Notes: generated by a model from the sequence alone, not told the origin. Shown: positions 5,908 through 13,866, counted from the stretch's first letter. The stretch: DNA of 64,000 nt from Nocardioides sp. L-11A (GCA_029961745.1 CP124680.1:248001-312000); one strand, 5' to 3'. A program made the numbers and translations.

Positions 5908-8442
5908 ATGGAGGAACTGCTCGACCTCGCACTCGAGGATCCCGACCAGGGTCGAGCCCGGGCGGAGGCGCTGCTGCGCGGGCCGGCGGACGCCCTCGCC
6001 CGTTCCTACGCGCACCAATGCCTCGGCATCGTGCACCGCGACCGCGGCGATCACGACGCCGCCCTCCGGGAGCTGCGCGCGGCGCTGCGGGCCGCCCGGC
6101 AGGCGTCCGTGCCCGACCGGGAGCGGGACGTCCGCGCCACGCTGGGAGCGACCCTGGTGTTCGCGGGTCGGACCCGGGCCGGCCTCGCCGAGCTGGCCCG
6201 AGCGGCCGACGGTGCGACCGGTGCCCTGGCCGCGCGCATCGGCATGCGGCGGGCCGGGGCGCTGGTGCTGCTCGGCCGCGACGAGGAGGCGATGCCGGTC
6301 CTGCGGGCCGCGCGGGACGCGCTCGCCGCGACGGGCGACGAGGTCTGGGAGGCCCGTACCCGGATCTGGCTCGGCGACCTGGAGCTGCGCCGGGGCCGCC
6401 TCGACGCCGCCGAGGCCGAGGCGCGACGCGCGGAGCGACTCCTGGAGCGGGCCGGCGCGCAGCTCGAGCGGGTGACGGCGCTCGAGAACCGCGCCGACAT
6501 CGCGATCGCGCGGGGCGACGTGGCCGGCGGACTGCGGCGCTACGCCGAGGCGGCCGAGCGGTACCGGTCCCTGGGCCAGCCGGTCCGGTACGCCGGCACC
6601 GCGATGCACGCCCGCGCCCATCTCTCCGCCGGTCTCGCCCGTGAGGCGGTCGTCCTGATCGCGCGGTTCCTGGAGCGGGGCGGGATCCCCGCCGTCGACC
6701 AGGCCGAGCTCCACCTCCTGCACGCGACCGCCCTGCTGGCGATGGCGGAGGAGGGCCGGGCGCTGGAGGAGGCTCGGACGGCGCGGGCGATGTTCCGCCG
6801 CCAGCAGCGCGACTGGCACCGGCTGCGCGCCGAGCTCGTCGAGCTCCGGGCCCAGGACGCCGCCCGGGCGGGTCCGAGCCGGGGCCGGGCAGCCGCCCTG
6901 GCCGCGGCCCTGGACGCCGAGCGGGCCCACGAGGCGCCGGTCGCGCTGATCCTCGCCGGGCGCCTCGGTGACGGTGACCAGCGGTTGCGCGCCTGGACCC
7001 GCGCGGCGTCGTACCGGCACCACCCGAACGCCCTGGTCCGGGCGGGCGCCTGGCACGCGCAGGCGCTGGCGCGCGAGGAGACGGGGGGCCGCGGCGGCGT
7101 CCTCCGGGCGGCGGCCGCGGGGCTCGCCGCCGTCGACGAGCACCGTCGGCTGATCGGCTCCTCCGAGCTGCGGGCGCTGGCGACGGCCCACGGTCGCGAG
7201 CTGACCGCGGTCGCCCTGCGCCACGCGGCCTCGGACGCGCGGACCCTGCTGCGGTGGAGCGAGCGGACCCGGGCCACGGCGCTGGCGCAGCCCCCCGCGA
7301 CCTCGGACGCCGCCACGATCCCCGCCGCGCTGGCGGCGTTGCGCGCCAACGGGCGGCAGCTGGCCGAGGCACGACAGGAAGGCACGGCGACCGAGGACCT
7401 CGAGCGGGAGCGCCGCCGGCTGGAGCGGGCGGTGCGGGCGCAGAGCCACACGCTGTCGGCGACCACAGCCGCGCAGCAGCGGCCGGCGGGAGTCGAGGAG
7501 ATCCTGGCCGCGACCGACGACACCTGCCTCGTCGAGCTGGTCGAGGTCGACGGGAGCCTGCACGTCGTGGTCGCCCACGCCGGCACGGTACGGCGCCGGG
7601 TGGCCGGGTCGGCGGACGAGATCGCGACGCTGCTCGGTCCCGCGGGGATGCTGCTGCGCCGCGCGGCCCGCGGCCGGCCGGCCGACACGGCCGACCTGGG
7701 GCGGGCCCTCCAGGAGGCGGTGCTGGGCGAGGCGGTCCGGCTGCTGCCGGACGCCCCGGTGGTCCTGGCCCCGACGGCCCGCCTGCACGGCCTGGCCTGG
7801 TCGCTGCTCCCGACGCTGCGCGACCGGCCGTTCGCGGTGGTCCCCTCGGCAGGCCAATGGCTGCGTGCCCGCGCCACGGCGGCCCCCGACCCGGTCAGCA
7901 CCGTCCTCGTCGCGGGACCGGCGCTGGCCAGCGGCGGGGCCGAGGTGCCGGTCCTGGCGCGCCGTCATCCCGACGCGGTGTTGCTGGACGGGCCGCGGGC
8001 CACGCTCGACGCCGTCCTCGCCCACCTCGACGGGGCCGGACTGGTCCATCTGGCCGCGCACGGCCGGTTCCGCGCGGACAGTCCGCTGTTCTCGGCCCTC
8101 GACCTCGCCGACGGGCCGCTGACGGTCCACGACCTGGAGCGGATCCGGCGGGCGCCGTACCGGGTGGTGCTGTCGGCGTGCGAGTCGGGCGTGCTGGCGC
8201 CGGTGGGGGCCGAGGAGCTGCTCGGCCTGGCGGCGGCGCTGTTCTCGCTCGGGACCGCCGGGCTCGTGTGCAGCGTCGGCGAGGTCAACGACGCCGCCAC
8301 CGCCGACCTGATGGTCGACCTGCACGCCGCCCTCGCGGCCGGCGAGGACCCGGCCACCGCACTGCTCGGTGTCCGGCGCCGGGCGGGCGGCGACGCGGTG
8401 GCGGCCGGTACGGCGGCGGCCTTCCTCGCCCTGGGGGTGTGA
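5908..8442 (+). CDS. TPR-CHAT domain (caspase-like) protein
   Basis: The 844-residue protein has a long helical N-terminal region (about 1-500) of degenerate tetratricopeptide-like repeats rich in Ala, Arg, Leu and Glu, then a C-terminal CHAT domain (about 560-844). The caspase-type dyad is intact: His718 in VHLAAHGRF and Cys758 in VLSACESG. CHAT proteases are clan CD cysteine peptidases related to separase, caspase and the Csx29 subunit of type III-E CRISPR effectors. The TPR part normally senses or holds a partner and gates the protease. An AGGAG (5891-5895) lies 12 bases before the ATG and TAACGT at 5861-5866 could be its -10. No signal peptide is present. The adjacent subtilase, sigma factor and small protein are plausible partners or targets. 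Confidence 0.88.
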   Translation: MEELLDLALEDPDQGRARAEALLRGPADALARSYAHQCLGIVHRDRGDHDAALRELRAALRAARQASVPDRERDVRATLGATLVFAGRTRAGLAELARAADGATGALAARIGMRRAGALVLLGRDEEAMPVLRAARDALAATGDEVWEARTRIWLGDLELRRGRLDAAEAEARRAERLLERAGAQLERVTALENRADIAIARGDVAGGLRRYAEAAERYRSLGQPVRYAGTAMHARAHLSAGLAREAVVLIARFLERGGIPAVDQAELHLLHATALLAMAEEGRALEEARTARAMFRRQQRDWHRLRAELVELRAQDAARAGPSRGRAAALAAALDAERAHEAPVALILAGRLGDGDQRLRAWTRAASYRHHPNALVRAGAWHAQALAREETGGRGGVLRAAAAGLAAVDEHRRLIGSSELRALATAHGRELTAVALRHAASDARTLLRWSERTRATALAQPPATSDAATIPAALAALRANGRQLAEARQEGTATEDLERERRRLERAVRAQSHTLSATTAAQQRPAGVEEILAATDDTCLVELVEVDGSLHVVVAHAGTVRRRVAGSADEIATLLGPAGMLLRRAARGRPADTADLGRALQEAVLGEAVRLLPDAPVVLAPTARLHGLAWSLLPTLRDRPFAVVPSAGQWLRARATAAPDPVSTVLVAGPALASGGAEVPVLARRHPDAVLLDGPRATLDAVLAHLDGAGLVHLAAHGRFRADSPLFSALDLADGPLTVHDLERIRRAPYRVVLSACESGVLAPVGAEELLGLAAALFSLGTAGLVCSVGEVNDAATADLMVDLHAALAAGEDPATALLGVRRRAGGDAVAAGTAAAFLALGV

Positions 8443-8633
8443 CCCGGGACGGGGCGAAGAAGGTCGAGAACTACGTCGGCCTCGCCTCGGCGTACCGCGG
8501 GACGGGCGCCGCCGCGGTCGGCAACCTGGTCGCGGGCGTCCTCCCCGACGGCATGCTGCCGACCGGATGCCGCTCCTGCCTGCCGTTCTCCTCGTCGTCG
8601 GTGAGCTGGTTCCCGGGTTGCTCTGAACCCGCT

Positions 8634-8696
8634 CGGTTCACCTACCGAAATTGTCGGCGTGCCGGGGTGTGGACGACGAATCCGGTAGGTGAACCG
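8634..8696. repeat. Palindromic repeat family A, copy 1
   Basis: Arms at 8634-8656 and 8674-8696 start with CGGTTCACCTACCG and are inverted, with three mismatches in the inner part and a 17-base loop. It lies between the CHAT stop and the PhzE-like start. Related copies are at 13867-13931 and 56422-56480. The other 190 bases between the CHAT stop and this repeat show no gene. Confidence 0.8.
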
Positions 8697-8703
8697 CGGT
8701 CAC

Positions 8704-8709
8704 TAGGCT
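8704..8709 (+). promoter_or_regulatory. Candidate -10 box, leaderless promoter of the PhzE-like gene
   Basis: TAGGCT lies six bases before the ATG at 8716 and there is no ribosome binding site. The palindromic repeat copy 1 ends only 7 bases upstream and would cover the -35 region. Confidence 0.4.
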
Positions 8710-8715
8710 GCGGCC

Positions 8716-10632
8716 ATGACTGACACCAGCCTCACTGCCCGGGAAGCCATCACGGCCGTCCAGGGGCACGAGGCCTGGGCGATCATCCGGCGCTCCACCC
8801 GCGCGGGCGACCGCGACACCGTCGGCGTCCTCGGCGGCACCCGCAGCATCGTCGAGTCGATCATGGACATCCCTCTCGAGACGGGAGTCCCGGAGCCGGG
8901 ACACATCTGCGACCGGCTGGTCGCCGTACCGTTCCGTCAGGTGAGTGAGCGCGGCTTCGAGGCCCACGACGACGGCACCCCGCTCGTCGTCGTCGACGTG
9001 CAGGCCGAGCACGAGTTCTCCGTCGCCGACGTGGTCGACGCGATCGACCCGGTGCCGGTCGAGTTCACCGACCGCGGCGGCTTCGAGACCGGCGACGACG
9101 AGTACGCCGAGATCGTCGCCGCGATCATCGAGGGCGAGATCGGCCAGGGCGAGGGCGCCAACCTCGTCATCGGCCGCAACTACCGGGCGGTCGTCGCCGA
9201 CTTCGACGCGTCGGTCGCGCTCACCGTCTTCCGCCGGTTGCTGGAGCGCGAGCGGGGCGCGTACTGGACCTTCGTCTTCTTCACCGGCGACCGCTTCCTG
9301 ATCGGCGCCTCGCCCGAGCGCCACGTGTCGGTGCACGGCGGCGACGTGCGGATGAACCCGATCTCCGGCACCTTCCACCTGCGCCCGCCCGCCGGCGAGA
9401 CCCGCAGCACCGAGGAGCGGATGCGCGCCTTCCTCCAGGACGAGAAGGAGATCTACGAGCTCTTCATGGTCGTCGACGAGGAGCTCAAGATGATGTGCGA
9501 CATCTGCACCGAGGGCGGCCAGGTGCTCGGGCCCTTCCTCAAGCCGATGACCCACCTCATCCACACCGAGTACCTCCTCGCCGGCCGCACGACCCGCGAT
9601 GTGCGTGAGGTCCTGCGCGACACGATGTACGCCGCGACGGTGACCGGATCGCCCGTCGAGAACGCCTGCCGGCTGATCAAGCAGTACGAGCCCGAGGGCC
9701 GTGGCTACTACGCCTCCGCGCTCGCGATCTTCGGTCGCGACGACGCCGGCGAGCCGGTCCTCGACAGCCCGATCGTGCTGCGCACCGCCGACGTCTCGCC
9801 CGCCGGGGAGCTGAAGGTGACCGCTGGGGCCACGCTGGTGCGCGACTCCGACCCGGCCTACGAGGTCGCCGAGACGCACGCCAAGGCCGGCGGCATCCTC
9901 TCCGCCTTCGGCCTGGTGCCGCCCGCGCCGGTCGCCGACGTCCCCGTCGCCGACCTCGTCGCCGACGAGGAGGTGCTGATCGCGCTCAACGCGCGCAACA
10001 GCCGGCTCTCCGGCTTCTGGCTCGCCGACCAGGCCGGTACGCCGAGCGACCCGCGCCTCGCGGGGAAGTCCGCCGTCATCCTCGACGGCGAGGACGACTT
10101 CGTGAACATGCTGCGGCACATGCTCGCCCGGATGGGGATGAGCTCGTCGGTGGTGCGTCATGAGGACTACGCCGACGGCGTACTCGACGGCTTCGACCTG
10201 GTCATCGTCGGCCCCGGCCCCGGTGACCCGCGCGACGACACCGACCCCAAGATGGGCCGGCTCCGCGCCGCCGTGACCTGGCTGCTCGCCCACGAGAAGC
10301 CGTTCGTCGCCGTCTGCCTCGGCCACCAGGCGCTGTGCCACCAGCTCGGCGTCCCGGTCGCCTACAAGGACATCGTCTTCCAGGGCACCCAGGCCACCGT
10401 GCTGCTCGACGGGCGTCCGCAGCGGGTGGGCTTCTACAACACCTTCGTGGGTCGGGTCGCTCCCGGGCTCGCGCTGCCGGATGGGGTCCGGGTGGACGCC
10501 GACGCCGAGACCGGTGACGTCAACGCGCTCGCCGGCCCGCACTACCGCGGCGTCCAGTTCCATGCCGAGTCGATCCTCACCGAGCGCGGCTTCGACATCG
10601 TCCACGACCTGGTCGCCGGCGTCCTGCTCTGA
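8716..10632 (+). CDS. Anthranilate synthase family protein, TrpE-TrpG fusion (PhzE-like)
   Basis: The 638-residue protein fuses a chorismate-binding TrpE-like domain (about 1-430) to a class I glutamine amidotransferase domain (about 445-638). The amidotransferase triad is intact: Cys534 in AVCLGHQA, His616 and Glu618 in VQFHAES. The TrpE part contains MNPISGTF, then DEELKMMCDIC and ATVTGSPVENACR, which resemble phenazine-type PhzE (2-amino-2-deoxyisochorismate synthase) more than ordinary TrpE. It would transfer ammonia from glutamine to chorismate. No other phenazine gene and no trpD, trpC or trpB follows, so the product may be anthranilate or aminodeoxyisochorismate for another route. The start appears leaderless. 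Confidence 0.85.
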   Translation: MTDTSLTAREAITAVQGHEAWAIIRRSTRAGDRDTVGVLGGTRSIVESIMDIPLETGVPEPGHICDRLVAVPFRQVSERGFEAHDDGTPLVVVDVQAEHEFSVADVVDAIDPVPVEFTDRGGFETGDDEYAEIVAAIIEGEIGQGEGANLVIGRNYRAVVADFDASVALTVFRRLLERERGAYWTFVFFTGDRFLIGASPERHVSVHGGDVRMNPISGTFHLRPPAGETRSTEERMRAFLQDEKEIYELFMVVDEELKMMCDICTEGGQVLGPFLKPMTHLIHTEYLLAGRTTRDVREVLRDTMYAATVTGSPVENACRLIKQYEPEGRGYYASALAIFGRDDAGEPVLDSPIVLRTADVSPAGELKVTAGATLVRDSDPAYEVAETHAKAGGILSAFGLVPPAPVADVPVADLVADEEVLIALNARNSRLSGFWLADQAGTPSDPRLAGKSAVILDGEDDFVNMLRHMLARMGMSSSVVRHEDYADGVLDGFDLVIVGPGPGDPRDDTDPKMGRLRAAVTWLLAHEKPFVAVCLGHQALCHQLGVPVAYKDIVFQGTQATVLLDGRPQRVGFYNTFVGRVAPGLALPDGVRVDADAETGDVNALAGPHYRGVQFHAESILTERGFDIVHDLVAGVLL

Positions 10633-10740
10633 TCGCTCCGGGCACTTTCCACAGGCCGCGGATCGGTGGTGGCGCCGAGGCCGGGACGGCGTCAGGCTGG
10701 TGGCATGGCCACCCGGACCCTCGAGACGCCCGGCGCGCGG

Positions 10741-10746
10741 TATGAT
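10741..10746 (+). promoter_or_regulatory. Candidate -10 box, leaderless promoter of the VapBC-type operon
   Basis: TATGAT, one base from consensus, lies six bases before the antitoxin ATG at 10753 with no ribosome site between. No good -35 is visible 16-18 bases upstream. Confidence 0.45.
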
Positions 10747-10752
10747 GGCAGT

Positions 10753-11019
10753 ATGACCACGAAGATCGCCGTCAGCCTGCCCGACCATCTGGTCGAGCAT
10801 GCCCGTGCGGCGGTGGCCGAGGGGAAGGCCGCCTCGGTCTCGGCCTATGTCGCCCAGGCCCTGCAGGAGAAGGCGGACCGGGAGCCGATCGGCGACTTCT
10901 TCGAGATGTTCGACAAGAAATGGGGTTCGCCCACTGCGGAGCACGATGCCTGGGCGCGCGAGCAGCTCGACCGCGCCGACAGGGAGATGGCCGAGAAGAA
11001 GGCCAAGGGCCTCTTGTGA
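10753..11019 (+). CDS. Antitoxin, ribbon-helix-helix (VapB-like)
   Basis: The 88-residue protein begins MTTKIAVSLPDHLVEHARAA, the beta strand plus helix of a ribbon-helix-helix DNA-binding domain, and continues with an acidic C-terminal half typical of the toxin-wrapping tail. It should neutralise the PIN-domain RNase encoded directly downstream and autorepress the operon. The GTG of the toxin overlaps its TGA. The ATG at 10753 is chosen over upstream in-frame ATGs because the RHH strand begins here and a TATGAT box sits six bases before it. Confidence 0.85.
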   Translation: MTTKIAVSLPDHLVEHARAAVAEGKAASVSAYVAQALQEKADREPIGDFFEMFDKKWGSPTAEHDAWAREQLDRADREMAEKKAKGLL

Positions 11020-11399
11020 CCCGTGCGGGCCTGACTCTCGATGCCGGTGCTCTGATCGCGGTCGAGCGTGGCAACCTCTTCGTCCGACGCTTGATCGAGA
11101 ACGCGTTGAGGGAGGATCGGCCGATCCATGTCGTGCCCGGTGTGCTGGCGCAGGTCTGGCGCGGTGGACCACGTCAGGCCGAGCTTGCCGCGCTGCTGGG
11201 GTGCGACGGCGTCACCCTGGTCGGTCTGGATCCGGAGACGGCTAAGCTGCTCGGCCTGGTCGTCGGGGCGACCGGACACACGGATGTCACCGATGTCCAT
11301 GTGGCAGTCCACGCGCGGCAGCGCCAGCACGCCGTGATGACCTCCGATCCCGAGGACATTCGCGCCGTCGACCCTTCACTCTCCATCATCGCCGTCTGA
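11016..11399 (+). CDS. PIN domain toxin (VapC-like RNase)
   Basis: The 127-residue product has PIN-domain layout: the first metal-binding acidic residue in LTLDAGALIAVERG near the N terminus, a mid-protein helical region (VLAQVWRGGPRQAELAALLG), and C-terminal acidic residues in HTDVTDVHVAV and MTSDPEDI. PIN toxins are Mg-dependent RNases that cut tRNA or rRNA when free of antitoxin. The GTG start overlaps the antitoxin stop, and its own TGA overlaps the ATG of the next gene, so all three genes may be translated as a coupled unit. Length is normal for VapC. Confidence 0.85.
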   Translation: MTRAGLTLDAGALIAVERGNLFVRRLIENALREDRPIHVVPGVLAQVWRGGPRQAELAALLGCDGVTLVGLDPETAKLLGLVVGATGHTDVTDVHVAVHARQRQHAVMTSDPEDIRAVDPSLSIIAV

Positions 11400-11974
11400 T
11401 GCTCATGGCGGATCTGATCGCCCGGCCACCCGGCGAGTACCTCGACGCCGACGACATCGTCGAGTCGACCGCGCCGGAGGTGATGGCGCTGGCGGCGCGG
11501 CTGGGCGCCGGCCGCGGGGACGATCGGGCCTTCGCCCGCGCGGCGTTCGACTGGGTGCGCGACGAGATCGCCCACGCCGGCGACGCGGGGGATCCGCGGT
11601 TCGCGGTCTCGGCGACCGAGGTGCTCGCCGACGGCGTCGGCTGGTGCTACGCCAAGGCGCACCTGCTGACCGCGGTGCTGCGCGCGGGCGGCGTACCGAC
11701 GGGGCTGTGCTACCAGCGGTTGGCCGACGACGGGACCGACGGCGGGTACGTCGTGCACGGGCTGGTCGCCGTCCACCTCGACGGCGGCTGGCACCGGCAG
11801 GACCCGCGCGGCAACAAGCCGGGGGTCGCGGCGGAGTTCTCCCTCGGTGAGGAGCGGCTGGCCTGGCCGGTCGACCCGGCACTGGGGGAGGTCGACCACC
11901 GGGGGGTGCACGTCGCCCCCGCGCCCGGCGTGATCGCCGCGCTGCGGCGCGGCGAGCTGGCGACCGAGCTGTGA
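11399..11974 (+). CDS. Transglutaminase-like domain protein
   Basis: The 191-residue soluble protein matches the transglutaminase-like (cysteine peptidase) fold. The catalytic Cys lies in DGVGWCYAKAHLLTAVLRA, His in YVVHGLVAVHLDGGWHRQ, and Asp in the following RQDPRGNK. Stand-alone bacterial members of this family are usually peptidases or amide hydrolases of uncertain substrate. The ATG at 11399 overlaps the toxin stop (TGATG); a second ATG at 11405 is an alternative. The overlap couples it to the toxin-antitoxin pair, although this may be accidental packing. Confidence 0.75.
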   Translation: MLMADLIARPPGEYLDADDIVESTAPEVMALAARLGAGRGDDRAFARAAFDWVRDEIAHAGDAGDPRFAVSATEVLADGVGWCYAKAHLLTAVLRAGGVPTGLCYQRLADDGTDGGYVVHGLVAVHLDGGWHRQDPRGNKPGVAAEFSLGEERLAWPVDPALGEVDHRGVHVAPAPGVIAALRRGELATEL

Positions 11975-12008
11975 GCGCTCATCCCCACCTGATGCCCAGG
12001 ACGCCGCG

Positions 12009-12551
12009 GTGACCCCCGATGTCGTGGTCGTCGACCACCGCGACTCCTACACCTGGAACCTGGTCCACCTCGTCGCCGGCGTGACCGGCGTGCTGCCGAC
12101 CGTGGTCCAGTGGGACGACCCCGTCGAGCTGTCCGGGTTCTCCCACGTCGTGCTGTCACCGGGACCGGGCCATCCGGGCGAGTACGACTGGGACTTCGCC
12201 GGTGAGCGCCCGGTGCTCGGGGTCTGCCTCGGCATGCAGGGGATGGTGCTCGCCCACGGCGGCGAGGTCGGGCGGGTCGAGCCCGCGCACGGCGTGGTGG
12301 AGTCGGTGACCCACGACGGCCGCGGCGTGTTCGCCGGGGTGCCGTCGCCGCTCGACGCGGTGCGCTACCACTCGCTCGCTGCGACGCGGCTGCCCGACGA
12401 GCTCGAGGCGACCGCCTGGGCCGCCGACGGCACCGTCATGGGCGTGCGGCACCGGAGCCGGCCGATCGAGGGCGTGCAGTTCCATCCCGAGTCCGTCCTC
12501 TCGACGTACGGCGCGAGGCTGGTCGCGAACTTCCTCGCCGTGGGACGCTGA
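12009..12551 (+). CDS. pabA: Aminodeoxychorismate/anthranilate synthase glutamine amidotransferase subunit
   Basis: The 180-residue class I glutamine amidotransferase has the nucleophile Cys73 in GVCLGMQG, preceded by the oxyanion strand VVLSPGPGHPGEY, and the His/Glu pair in GVQFHPESVLSTYG. It supplies ammonia to the chorismate-binding subunit encoded 4 bases downstream, for p-aminobenzoate (folate) synthesis. It is shorter than many TrpG proteins but the domain is complete. The start is GTG at 12009. Assignment to PabA rather than TrpG rests on pairing with a PabB-like partner and absence of other trp genes. Confidence 0.85.
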   Translation: MTPDVVVVDHRDSYTWNLVHLVAGVTGVLPTVVQWDDPVELSGFSHVVLSPGPGHPGEYDWDFAGERPVLGVCLGMQGMVLAHGGEVGRVEPAHGVVESVTHDGRGVFAGVPSPLDAVRYHSLAATRLPDELEATAWAADGTVMGVRHRSRPIEGVQFHPESVLSTYGARLVANFLAVGR

Positions 12552-12555
12552 CCGG

Positions 12556-13854
12556 ATGGTCACCCAGGGCGACCCCGCCGAGGCGTTCGCGCGGATCCAG
12601 GCCCGTCATGCCCGCTGTGTGTGGCTCGACGGCGGCGGCGCCCGCGACTGGTCCCGGCGCCGCTCGATCCTCGGTTGGCTCGACGACGACGACGTCTCGC
12701 TCAGCTATGACGCCGCCCGGCGCGAGGTGACCCGGCATGCCGGCGGCCGCGCGGTCGTGGTCGGCGACGACCCCTTCGCCGTCCTGGAGGCGGAGCTGGC
12801 GGCCGGACGCCCCACCGACCAGTGGTTCGGCTACTTCGGGTACGCCGCGCGCCCCGACCTGCCCGCCGAGCCGGACCCGGACCTGCCCGACGCGGTGTGG
12901 CTGCGGCCCTCGCACCTCCGGGAGTACGACCACCCACTTGTCGAGCGTTCCCTGCACTTGTCGGGCGTTGCAACGCCCGACAAGCGTCGGAATCACCGGT
13001 CGACCGGCGATTCCGACAGCCTCCCCCCCGCCTACGCCGCCGCCTTCACCCGGGTCCAGGAGCACCTGCACGCCGGCAACTCCTATGAGGTCAACCTGAC
13101 CCACCGCGTCCGCGCGAGCAGCCCGCTCAGCCCCGCGGCGGCGTACCTCCGGCTCCGTGCGCTCAACCCCGCCCCGTACGCCGGCTTCCTCCAGCACGAT
13201 CTCAGCAACACCGTCGGGGCCCCTCCGAAGTCGACGGCCTGGCTGCTGAGCTCCTCGCCCGAGCGGTACGCGCTGATCGACGAGCACCGGACCCTGGAGA
13301 CCAAGCCGATCAAGGGCACCACGGCGCGCGGGGCCACCCCCGCCGAGGACGCGGAGGCGCGGGAGCGGCTGGCCAGCGACGCGAAGTACCGCGCCGAGAA
13401 CCTGATGATCGTCGACCTGCTCCGCAACGACCTCGCCACGGTCTGCGCCCCGGGCACCGTCGAGGTGCCCGCGCTGATGGAGGTCGAGTCCTACGCCTCC
13501 GTGCACCAGCTGGTCTCCACGGTCCGTGGCCGGCTCCGCGACGACGTCACGACCCTTGGCGCGCTCCGGGCGCTGTTCCCCGCCGGCTCGATGACGGGCG
13601 CGCCCAAGCTGCGCACGATGGAGATCATCGAGGAGGTCGAGGCGACCCCCCGCGGCGCGTACGCCGGTGCCTTCGGCTGGGTGTCCGGCGACGGCCGGGC
13701 GGACCTCGGCGTCGTCATCCGCTCGCTGCTGAGCGCCGGCGAGGGTTACATCCTCGGCACCGGCGGCGGCATCATCGTCGCCAGCGAGGTGGCCGAGGAG
13801 TGGGCCGAGACGGAGTGGAAGGCGGCTCGGCTGCTCCAGGCGATCAACCCCTGA
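12556..13854 (+). CDS. pabB: Aminodeoxychorismate synthase component I
   Basis: The 432-residue protein carries the chorismate-binding domain in its C-terminal two-thirds: HAGNSYEVNLTHRVR, then LETKPIKGTTARGATP, AENLMIVDLLRNDL, PAGSMTGAPKLRTMEII and a C-terminal GYILGTGGGI. It converts chorismate plus ammonia from PabA to 4-amino-4-deoxychorismate. Unusually, residues about 132-155 (SLHLSGVATPDKRRNHRSTG and onward) are encoded by a palindromic repeat also found between genes at 19601-19669. It is inserted in frame in the linker between the N-terminal region and the catalytic domain. The insertion spares every recognised motif, so the enzyme is probably active. No pabC follows. Confidence 0.88.
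   Translation: MVTQGDPAEAFARIQARHARCVWLDGGGARDWSRRRSILGWLDDDDVSLSYDAARREVTRHAGGRAVVVGDDPFAVLEAELAAGRPTDQWFGYFGYAARPDLPAEPDPDLPDAVWLRPSHLREYDHPLVERSLHLSGVATPDKRRNHRSTGDSDSLPPAYAAAFTRVQEHLHAGNSYEVNLTHRVRASSPLSPAAAYLRLRALNPAPYAGFLQHDLSNTVGAPPKSTAWLLSSSPERYALIDEHRTLETKPIKGTTARGATPAEDAEARERLASDAKYRAENLMIVDLLRNDLATVCAPGTVEVPALMEVESYASVHQLVSTVRGRLRDDVTTLGALRALFPAGSMTGAPKLRTMEIIEEVEATPRGAYAGAFGWVSGDGRADLGVVIRSLLSAGEGYILGTGGGIIVASEVAEEWAETEWKAARLLQAINP
12951..13017 (+). repeat. Palindromic repeat family B, copy 1, inside pabB
   Basis: Two adjacent hairpins form the unit. Hairpin I at 12957-12984 is a perfect 28-bp palindrome centred on TTGCAA. Hairpin II at 12986-13017 has 9-bp outer arms (GTCGGAATC/GATTCCGAC) around CCGGTCGACCGG. 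The second copy is at 19601-19669. The outer arm of hairpin II differs between copies (GTCGG versus TGCAGG), yet both sides changed together so pairing is kept. Confidence 0.85.
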
Positions 13855-13866
13855 TGCTCGCCCTGT

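Noticed and set aside
5860..8325. Very long open frames opposite the CHAT gene and other genes (for example 821 codons here)
   Set aside because: They are antisense or off-frame shadows caused by high GC. Their composition is arginine/glycine/proline-rich without motifs, while the opposite frames contain complete catalytic signatures.
8443..8633. Small gene downstream of the CHAT gene
   Set aside because: The open frames here lack a start with a ribosome site, and their translations are low-complexity or out of the usual codon pattern.
8716..13854. Phenazine biosynthesis cluster
   Set aside because: Only the PhzE-like protein is present; neighbours are a toxin-antitoxin pair, a transglutaminase-like protein and pabAB.
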